DNA of 64,000 nucleotides, taken from positions 124,001-188,000 of the forward strand of contig JAVYIG010000415.1 in NCBI GenBank assembly GCA_035222895.1, in the 5' to 3' direction. Under the pieces are notes generated by a model. That model was not told the origin of the DNA and made no database searches. It saw only the letters and a list, made by a program, of their open reading frames with translations. Source of the stretch: Strongylocentrotus droebachiensis. Its lineage: Eukaryota; Echinodermata; Echinoidea; Camarodonta; Strongylocentrotidae. A program made the translations under genes and the position numbers. This document shows positions 55,101 to 64,000 of the stretch, piece after piece (position 1 is the stretch's first letter; each line of letters opens with the position of its first letter).

Positions 55101-55359
55101 GACAGACATAATTGCATATAATGTAAGTATTAAGTTAGAGAAGCTAGAGCTAGAGGGGTAGGCAGGTAGAACATATAAGAAAATGAGGAGAGGCATTATT
55201 ACGGTCAGGTTATACATGTGCATCACATTTGAAAGAGCAACTTTTGGAATTATCTAGAGGAATTTGTTACAAGTCTCTTTAGCATCTACATGTAGGACAA
55301 TAAAGGGCCTGGAACTGTGAGGGCATATCACTAATACGGAGGCTTTTGGCATCCTACCA

Positions 55360-55485
55360 GGTCCCCATTTTTCTCCTGGGTACGGAGTGGCAAATGTAGA
55401 TTCATGCCTTGCCAAGGACATTATCACATTATTGACCCACTACCCATCCATTTCAATTTCAACTTCAAGCCAAGTCAGGATGACT
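55360..55485 (-). repeat. SINE fragment, minus strand
   Basis: 'catcctaccaggtccccatt', 'ggagtggcaaatgtagatt' and 'atgccttgccaa' match the SINE body. Confidence 0.55.
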
Positions 55486-55800
55486 CTATAGGAAATGGAT
55501 GGTTTCTTTGAAAAAGTTTGGTGTTGTGTAAGATCCTCAATGTCATCACCTGTTGTTTACCAGGTATCAGTGCCAAAAACACAATATCACAGCCCCATAC
55601 AATCCAGGGACACGGTGCGTGTTTATAAATCTTACGAGAATGAGATCGCATGCAAAGCTTCTTTTTTTTCTCTTTGACATGTTTTCATAGAGTCAATAGT
55701 AATGATATTGACATTGAAGCTCCAAAGATCGATCGTTTTTTTCTCATTTTTTGTTTGTTGACAAGCCGACACAGCAGAGTAAGTACTGTGTGAACCTGAC

Positions 55801-55968
55801 CTGATGATCAGAGGGGTGTTTCACAAAGCCTTTTTTCAATGACAACTGACAAAAATCAGTGACAGATCTGCTGATAACCAATCAGAAGCAAGGATTTCAG
55901 TAGCTTATAACAACAACTGTCATTTGTCACTGATGACAAGTTTTGTGAAACGAGCCCCAGGTGAAGAT
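55801..55968. mobile_element. GTTTCACAAA-family MITE
   Basis: The element spans 55809-55960, with ends CAGAGGGGTGTTTCACAAAG and (inverse) CTGGGGCTCGTTTCACAAAA. The flanks CTGATGAT and GTGAAGAT match at 6 of 8 positions. The interior is shared with 22966-23106. Confidence 0.7.
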
Positions 55969-56036
55969 TAGTTGAGTGATACAAATATGATCTTTCATAA
56001 TTCATGTAAATAATACATGTACAGTAGAGGTGTAGA

Positions 56037-56240
56037 GGTGTTGTGGTCTAGTGGATAAGTCATCCAACTGCAGATCACAAGGTACGGGGTTCAAATCCCA
56101 GTCAACACTTATTTCCTTTGGCAAGACATTAATCTACACTTGCCACTCTCTGCCTAGGTGTTAAATGGTTACCCGGTAGGATGCGAAAGTTAATGTACTT
56201 TGCTCAGCATTGTGAGCGTCTGTAGGAGAATAGGTTAATA
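56037..56240 (+). repeat. tRNA-derived SINE
   Basis: Head 'gtggtctagtggataagtca' (A-box like TCTAGTGGATA), B box GGGTTCAAATCCC, then 'ggcaagacattaatctacac'. Confidence 0.75.
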
Positions 56241-57614
56241 TACTCTAGATGCAGTCAGAAATTTGAGACTCAAGCAGCAACATTTGAATGTTCACGCAAT
56301 GATTTTCTTTTGGATACAAATGTGATTTTTTTTTTTATGAGTAGAAATGAAAAGGATGCATGTTTATGGAAGGATTTCAAATTTGTTTTTGATGTCAAAT
56401 GCTTAGTGCAAGTGTAGCTGCTTTTTTTAATTAGGAGATATAAAGAGTGAGAGAGAGAGAGAGAGGGGAAGAGAGAGAGATGGGTGGTGCAAGGGGAGAG
56501 AAGGGGGAAGATGGGGAAAGACAGTAAGAGAGATATAACGGTCCAAAGAAATTTTAAGAAATAGTAAGTTTGGTGATCAAAATTTATAAATGAAAGAACA
56601 TTTTCCTTACAAATTTGGGGTCACATAGACAATTTCAAAGGTCTCTTTCACACTCTCAGTCAAATGAAAAATATTTATTAAAAACAAGAGGTGCGGAGCC
56701 AAACCTGATAAAAGCTTGATATATTTATCACGTCTACTACATTATTCAAGCGTTCACCACCCACGTTGCATGTTCTGACAATTGGCTCATTCACACAGCT
56801 CAAAAAAACATTTGAAGAACCATCAACATTTTCACTGCCCTTAACTAGAAAAACCCATAAGAAACCATCAGTGTTATAGTGTAGCTCATTTTTGTTCTTT
56901 GGTAAGAAGTGCGCATGCGCATCTTATTGCTACTCTGCATGCGATTGCACAGAAACAAGGAGAGTCATGTGACTAGTCATGTGACTAAAATCCGGAATCA
57001 TGCACTGATGTTTTGAGAGCAACCATTTACACTGCAAAAATCTGTCAAATTTCTGCTTTAGTTTAAAAAAACCTCACTCCAGAGGTGTTTTTTTAAATCT
57101 GGGTTCTTCCTTGTGTTTACTGGTGGTTGCCTAGCGACTTCCAACAAAACACCGGAATGTGAGAAAAATTAAGTGTTTTTGCTGGCAGTGTAAATGGAGC
57201 TATTGTTTATCAAAGAAAAATGAGAACAGTGTATCTGAAACCCCCCTTGTTCAAAACAATATCAATTTCACGATGTGTACCTTTGATTAGACTTTACCCC
57301 CAGGCTTTTTCATAGAAATTTGCTCATTAAGTCATTAGCAGAATAAAAGCACACACAAAATATAATAAAATAATAAGAATAGAAGCAAACATGATAAAGG
57401 ACTCAAAAGGGAATAATAATAAGAAAAAACAATCATTACAAGTTTGGACTTGTTTGGATTTTATTATGTTTTGTTTTTAATGAAGTTCTTTTATTTATTT
57501 AGTTTTCACATATTTTTGTTTAAACTCCGGGATCTGGATGGTAAACAAATTTTAATAAGATTAGTGAATGTTATTGAAAATTATATGAGTTAGGGGTACT
57601 GGCCATTCATAGAA

Positions 57615-57800
57615 GTGTCATGGTGTAGTGGTTCATTCACTTGACTCTCAATCTAAGGGTTGAGGGTTCAAAATCAAATCTCAGCCTGGCACTAACATAT
57701 TTTGGCAAAACATTAATCCACGTTTGCCACTCTCCACCCATGTGTGAATGGGTACCTGACATTCACTGGGGTAACAATAATTGCAGGACCCTCAGAAAGA
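57615..57800 (+). repeat. tRNA-derived SINE
   Basis: Head 'catggtgtagtggttcattc', B box-like GGGTTCAAAATC, then 'ggcaaaacattaatccacgt' and 'gaatgggtacctgac'. Confidence 0.75.
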
Positions 57801-58440
57801 ACACCATTAAGGTGACAAATCTTTCCTGGGTAAACAAAATTATTATCATTATTACTATACATGTATTACCAAGGCTACAAATACATGTAACTGTTGAAAA
57901 TCTATAAAGAAGGGATCAATTATATTTGGCAGATTTTAAAGTGAATTAGAAGCTTTAGCCCTTAATTTGCACAAAACATACACCATTTATTTTGTTTGTT
58001 TTTAAAATGTCACTTCTTCTACATCTACATGTATAACCAAAAAATCAATGCATTTATAAAAGATAAGAAGGGCTGAAACAGATTGCATGTGAGCATAGTT
58101 TGAGCAGAGAGATGGTTTGGTTTAAACCAGAATTTTAAGCATTTGGTTGAAACGGCACGAAGGTGTAGGCTTCGTGACTGATTTAGTGAGAAAATCAAGG
58201 GGGTAAACTCGCTCTCTATTATGCCTCTATTATCCTATTTGTGACATATGAAAGGAAAATAAAATAAAGAAGGAGCAATAAATCTTGCCCTCCGCGGAGT
58301 GCGAAGAGAATAAACAGATTTATGGGGATGAAAATGAATTGAAAATACTAGGTGTCTTATCTGACGCTATTGATGTGGACTTTGGCACGTGAAGAAAGCG
58401 AGGGTGGTCATAGTCACTGTCAGGTTTACCAACTGCTAGC

Positions 58441-59045
58441 TGCCAATCATCATTAGTAAGGTTTAGGCTAGTAAGGTTAACATGACAGTCAAAGAGCTTG
58501 AAGTTAGGGACATGGTTTTTATGCCTGGTATAAATTTTGAAAAGAAAGAGAAAAGTTTGATATCTTGTAGTCACAGACAGTGTGGATGTACTTGTGGTTA
58601 CAAAACTTAAAGATCTTTCTGCAAATACATGAAATCATCTAACAATTCATCGTACCTATGTGCCAATCATCATTAGTGAGGTTAACATGACAGTCAAAGA
58701 GCTTGAAGTTAGGGACATGCTTTATATGCCTGGTATAAATTTTGAAAAGTAAGAGAAAAGTTTGATATCTTGTAGTCACAGACAGTGTGGATTTACTTGT
58801 GGTTACAAAAATACAAAACTTAAAGATCTTTCTGCAAATACATGAAATCATCTAACAATTCAGCGTACCTATATATCGTCCTTGTTTTCACGAAGTGACG
58901 GTAGTGAGGAAAATCGTAACGCAAAGTGAATGCAATTTCTTTTCACTACCGTCACTTCGTGAAAACAGCGACGATATGTGCCAATCATCATTAGTGAGGT
59001 TAACATGACAGTCTGATAGCTTGAAGTTAGGGGTATGGTTGATGG
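58441..59045. repeat. Three tandem ~220-bp units with an inserted foldback
   Basis: Units start TGCCAATCATCATTAGT at 58441, 58661 and 58979. The first two are about 95% alike over 210 bp. The third diverges after about 60 bp. Confidence 0.85.
58873..58977. mobile_element. 105-bp foldback element with empty site in window
   Basis: Inverted arms ATATCGTC + 3 bp + GTTTTCACGAAGTGACGGTA (then gtga) around a 39-bp centre. The junction between units 1 and 2 reads 'cctatgtgcc' without it. Here it splits that site. Confidence 0.8.
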
Positions 59046-60200
59046 TTATAAACTTTGAAGATATTTTGTAATAAGGGACCCTGTGGATTAAAATGTACTT
59101 GTTCAAGATTCAAGATTCAAATGAGGTTTTATTCACGACTTGTCAAAAAGTCCAAAGACTAAAAATGCAAGTTTACATCAAACATACAATCATATAAAAA
59201 AAAAAAGCATTCAAAAACATATATTTATATATATAAAGAAAACATAGCAAATGGGAAAAAGATATAAAAATGAATAAATCTTTACATCAAAACTTCAAAG
59301 CAGTATCAAGAAACTGGTTATGATACTTGAGGATAACTTGAAGTTACAAACCATGAGAGATCGTAAAGTGACTCAGTAACATTGCTTCAGATTCTGAAAC
59401 AAAATCCTGGATGTAGCTCATGCTGCAATCATAATTATAAACCTTTAGGTCAGTCAGGAATCCAATGATTTTTACTGCAAGCCGCTCGCCTGTCTGATTA
59501 TCAAGATATTTATGATTTCATTTTTCATTTTCCTAACAGTTTTTATAACACTACATTCTCTTGGGGGAAATGAGTATGGTAAAACCGGTCGCTCAAGGAT
59601 TTTTACTTTTTTGAGGAATTTCATGATAATTTTGCTTTACAATTGTATCCCAAAGCTTTCTGCAAATACCTCTGACCATTATGTACATGTATCTGTAACA
59701 CAAAATTGATTGTAATTTACTCTTTATTGAAGGAGATGCAATTAATATGAAGGAGACACTTATATATACAATTTATTGTTAATATTTATGTAACATGCCC
59801 AAATATGTCTATTTTGGGAAAAAACCTTTGAGGATTTTACAAAGTGTGTGTTTAACTGTGTCAAATAATACCCAAAGAAAATTATGACAAATAGTCTTCA
59901 ATCATTTCTGCTATTGCTCTACACATGTATTTGTTTCCCCAGTTTCATATTCGATGTGAAAGAGGGACAGCCAACGATTACTCAAATGTGTTGTTCTCGA
60001 GGAGTATCGTATCAAAAATTGCCAGAGGGGAGCTCCCAACAAGAGAAAGAGAGAGAGAGAAGAGAGAAGTCGGCCGTTCTACCCCCTGACAGGCCCTGTT
60101 AGGTTGCCCAAACAAAACCAGGTGTTCCAAACAGCGGGATGCTCAGAAAACTCATTTCGTTTTGTTCCGGGTCTTGGTAGATCTCTTTCAAAAGTCATGT

Positions 60201-60671
60201 TTAAACTTCACAAGTTTTCCCAGCAGATGACTGTTTAAGAAATAGTTTTAGCATGAATTTGGTATTATTTGGTAGAATTGCGAGTTTGATTACTTTGGGG
60301 ATTGTGTGTAATTTTCCATGAAGGGTGCGATGCCAAGGAGGTTTGTATGATTCATTCCTATGTAAACAAATGGTAATTGAAAGATGTAGTTTCCCAGGTA
60401 TGTGTTGTAGGACCCCTATAGTTCGACCTTCAGTATTCACAATTCTATTTCCACATTTCATTAAAACTTGATGCAAACACTGTTCATTCATTAGTCCTTC
60501 TATATGCAGACAATACCACAAATTATTCAGACGTGCATGAGCAATAAACAACATTTTAAAGACAGCTCCTTGTAGTTTTTGTGGATGTGGAGTCACAGGA
60601 GGATTAAAGGTAAAGACCAGTATTGGAAACGCCCCAATTTCAAAAAATGAAATGGAAGCTCTCATTACCAA
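60201..60671 (-). other. Unrecognised 156-codon open frame
   Basis: ATG-started frame on the minus strand, longer than its neighbours. No family recognised. It overlaps an inverted-repeat element end at 60604. Its composition has no coding bias that I can judge by eye. It could be a mobile-element remnant or chance. Confidence 0.15.
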
Positions 60672-60974
60672 TTATGTGAAAGAATATGTTTTGACTAATA
60701 CATGATAATAAAACAAATTGCCGGGAAACTGCCTACTAATTGATATATTTGGTAAATTAGTATATCTATTTGACTGTGAGAGATATGGGGTAGTCCCATA
60801 TACATCTTTCTGCGTATAGTGCTTGTAACTTTACGAAGAATGGGCCAAATTTCTTATCATTTTGATGATTGCAGTACACACCAATATATGCTAGATGATC
60901 AACCTTTTCTGATCGATTCCACAACGTTTCTTTCACAATGCAATCGCACGACCATAACTGGTCTTTACCTTTAA
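60604..60974 (-). mobile_element. Inverted-repeat element, 'ttgagttctgg' family relative (copy 3)
   Basis: The ends TTAAAGGTAAAGACCAGTAT and GGTCTTTACCTTTAA are inverted. The right half (60788-60965) is about 90% like 33870-34040. Confidence 0.7.
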
Positions 60975-62139
60975 CTCTGTGTTAAAGTACAGTAAGTGAA
61001 GTATATGGCAAGCCAAATACATAATAAAGCAATCAATAAATTTAATGGTAAAAAAACTTATTTTATAAACAGTTACATGTACATTTAGCCTAGTACTTTG
61101 TAGGATACATTACATCAACATGATTTACTATTCAAATTATCTATCAACTAAATTGATTATGTACAATATTAAAGCAATTCTTCATAAACTATTGCTACAT
61201 TACATTTGTAAGTTGTGTCTTTATACACAAACTCTCTCTCTCGTCAAACATCGTGAATGAGAAATAACAAGCAACAAATGTCCGGGCCACAAATTGAAAG
61301 TTTGGTTAACAGGAAGCCACTTCATGGGACACTTAAAAGTCACACACACACTTGCTGGGCATAGTAATGTTAATAAATTAGGGTCAACTTGCCCACAGCA
61401 GCACATGAAAAGCAGTGGTGTGGGACTGCAGGTTACTTTTATTTTCAATTAGATTGGTGTTTGCTTGCTTGATTTGAATATTACCTTTTTATCAAAATGA
61501 GTGAAGGTATCAAAACGAAACCAAGTCTGTGGTTTTTAGCTGTCCTTCAGACTTTACTCTTTGGACACACCAGAATTTCTCACTTACCGGTACACTTATG
61601 TTCCATTTGTTTGAATACTGGTATTTTAGGCTACATGAACGCATATGAAATCGACTTTCTGCTATGAATGTGTGTATGCTGGGTTTAAGATTTTCATTCT
61701 ATCAAATCCCATGTGAGCCTGGGAGGTTGAGCAGAAATATGTTACGAAATTCAAAGTTGCCCTTCTGCAGTGAGTTCTCAGCTTTTTGTTTCAAGGAGGC
61801 TTTTCTCCTGCAAGGCTGCAAGGGTTTCCTTTTAATCCTGTGTTTCACAGGACTGTTGGTAACCACAAAGTACTGAGATTGGAAAGCAGTGCTAATGCCT
61901 CTCTGTTTCTTTTTTTCTTTTAAAAGAATCTTGGGAGTGTTTGTTAAGGTCAATCCAAGCATAGAAATGAGTCCTTTCAGTACGTACAGCTCTCTGGGTA
62001 GCTAGTGTTGCCTATCGCCCTATGCAACAGGGCTTATAGCCTGGCCTAACCGCAGGCAGGCACAGACATGGTCCAGCAACCCTATAAGTGCATGCAGGTG
62101 AATACAATAGGGGGATTCGCACAATTTATCTTCTTGCTC

Positions 62140-62250
62140 TTTCAGGGAGAGAGATAGGGAAAGAGAGGGGGGGGGGGAGAGAGAGGAGAAATGGGGGAAA
62201 GGTGACAAGTAAGAGAGAGAAAGAGGGAGAAAGAGAGAAAGAGAGAGAGA

Positions 62251-62290
<40 letters not shown>

Positions 62291-62535
62291 TAGGCAGGGG
62301 TGCATAGAGCGAGGAGAAATGGGTAAAGGTGACAAGAGAGAGAGAGGGAAAGAAAGAGAGAGAGAGAAGAGGCAGGGGTGTAAAGAAGAGAAATATGGAA
62401 AGGGGACAAGAGAGAGAGAGAGAGAGAAAGAAAGAGAGAGAGGGGGGGGGGGCAGGGGTGCAGAGAGAGGAGAAATGGGGAAAGGTGACAAGAGAGAGAG
62501 ATTTAGAGAAAGAGATAGGGAGAAAGAAAGAAATG
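62140..62535. repeat. AG-rich array with ~100-bp period
   Basis: Polypurine tract in which 'gaggagaaatgggg(t)aaaggtgacaag' recurs near 62182, 62310, 62388 and 62468. Confidence 0.8.
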
Positions 62536-62944
62536 CCCCCCCCCCCCCCATATACATGTATACCCTCTTTTCCGAACTCCCATTCCCTGCAGAAACAAAA
62601 CAAAATGTTAATCTGATGGATATCATTGGTGCGTACAATATTCCATGTAGATTCTCAAAATAACAAGTTAATGAACATGTTTGTTTTATAAATGTTTCTT
62701 TTCTAGAGCAGGATGTTGTTTGATGTTACATGTATATTTTAGCAGCAAATCTAATTTAATCTTTAGAATGCAATTATTGAGGCATCCCGCATTGCCAAGG
62801 TCTGATGCAGTCAACCAATTTTATTTAGCAATTTAGTTCAAATTGTGGTGAAGAAACCATATTTCTTTTGGAATCAATCAATCAAATTGAAAATGATTGC
62901 TGTTATTTAGACTTCATCTCCTAAAGTTTGCTTGGGTCTTCCTG

Positions 62945-63078
62945 TCTTTCTTGCTCTCTCTCTCCCTCTCTCCCCCTCTCTCTCTCTCTCTTCTTCTCTC
63001 TTTCTCTCTGTGTTTCTATTTTTGTTTGTGTTTGTAAAGCCAATCATGGTACCCACTCTCTCTGTCTCTCTCTGTCTG

Positions 63079-63130
<52 letters not shown>

Positions 63131-63175
63131 TGTATCTCTCTCTGTCTCTCTCTCTCTATCTCTCCCTCTCACTTT
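62945..63175. repeat. (CT)n/(CTGT)n microsatellite
   Basis: Almost pure CTCTCT with CTGTCT interruptions. Confidence 0.9.
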
Positions 63176-63779
63176 ACTTCTGTTAGAAAAGTTAATCATG
63201 TAAAGAACAGGAGTTAATGTGAAATAGAAACAAAATGTAAACAGTAAAAGAATACAAGGAGGTGTTCATTTATGAGTCCCAAAAAGGTCCCATGTTGAGA
63301 ATGTAATTTTTATATAAAAGATTGATCTATACAAACTGGCAATCTTTATGTGGTCAAAAACATGAGCTTGTAAACAAGCATGTATAAAATAAAGGACTCT
63401 CCTGGTTGATTAAGTTTTATTTTCTCCAGAAACGGTATAATAAATAACTACATATATATGTTTACTGCAGTTGGATGTTCTTCATCATATCCAGAACAAT
63501 TATGATTAATTTTCTTGGGGCAATATATTGTCAGTCTACTTTGTATGGGATCAGTTATGTAGGAGTACAATTGATGTTTGCCAGTCTATTCATTGCTGTT
63601 CTATCTTGCCCTAATGTGATCGCTTTGTAGTCATACTTCCACTGCAGGTCGTTGCTCTCAGAGAAAGGCAATTTAAAGACTCCCAAATTGATGATTTGGA
63701 TGAAAAAATATCTCTCTTCTGTAGAACTTTTTAATGAATGTGTGCTCAGATCTATCAACTTTATACATGATTGTTATTT

Positions 63780-64000
63780 CTCCTTTCTCTCCCTCTCACC
63801 CTCTCTCTCTCTTCTAATGTCTCTATCCCTTTTATGTAAATGTAAATCCCCCCCCCCCTCCTTGTGTATCTCCCATTTCTGTTTATCTCCCCCTCCTCTT
63901 TACATTTGCCTCTCCTCCGTCCGTCCTCCCCCGCTTCATTTTCTGTAAATCTTTTTCCCTGTCTGCTTCCCCCTTTCTCTCGCTCTGTCTCTCTCTTTTT
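63780..64000. repeat. C/T-rich tract at window end
   Basis: Degenerate CT-rich DNA. No gene supported. Confidence 0.6.

Noticed and set aside
58441..59045. CRISPR-like repeat/spacer array
   Set aside because: Units are about 220 bp, adjacent and eukaryotic in context, with no short repeat and unique spacer pattern.
59884..60102. Possible exon after 'tttccccag' (about 59942) with CCSRG
   Set aside because: No consistent donor, and the frame runs into an AG repeat. Not linkable to the 45522 candidate.
62088..62663. Arg/Glu-rich 191-codon frame
   Set aside because: Polypurine array read as RERE repeats, with no non-repetitive coding part.

Overview
The window looks like metazoan nuclear DNA from an echinoderm, most likely a sea urchin. 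It holds intron-rich genes with GT-AG splice sites, an apextrin (ApeC) gene of the kind known from echinoids, many tRNA-headed SINEs, and short non-autonomous DNA transposons with 'GGGG(T/C)GTTTCACAAA' or 'CAGGGGCGG' ends. The species is an inference. A sea star or hemichordate cannot be excluded.

Layout: (1) 349-7912, + strand: the 3' part of a secreted immune/matrix-type gene encoding a MACPF-like segment followed by an ApeC (apextrin C-terminal) domain. Its fourth intron holds three decayed copies of the following exon. (2) 7913-14342: intergenic, with MITEs, AG-rich tracts and a 1.1-kb G-rich minisatellite of 17-bp units. (3) 14343-24514, + strand: an SLC46/PCFT-like major facilitator gene in six visible coding exons. 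Its 5-kb first intron carries, on the opposite strand, a ZAD-like CX2C...CX2C zinc-finger gene (about 17352-18378). (4) 29322-34645, + strand: a complete six-exon, 304-residue short-chain dehydrogenase/reductase of the SDR16C type (RDHE2 / 17-beta-HSD11 / RDH10 relatives), with a frameshifted tandem copy of its third exon. (5) 34646-45300: intergenic, with a 1.1-kb hAT-type element (8-bp target duplication), a 1.3-kb higher-order polypurine array and a 'gcgagcgtagcgagc' satellite whose core is an A-B-A-B-A array of 129-bp monomers. (6) 45522-45567: a plausible signal-peptide first exon of a gene running off the right edge. (7) 45.6-64 kb: repeats, with no gene that I can support.

The genes are unrelated in function (innate immunity/matrix, membrane transport, lipid or retinoid redox, DNA binding) and I see no operon-like or cluster logic. 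The strongest unusual signals concern genome dynamics. They include in-window filled/empty-site comparisons that define transposon target duplications, a five-copy hAT-like MITE family, a two-copy chimera containing a reverse-transcriptase motif, several perfect long palindromes (one with a 9-bp target duplication) and pseudo-exon relics inside two genes. I did not find a convincing new multi-gene system.
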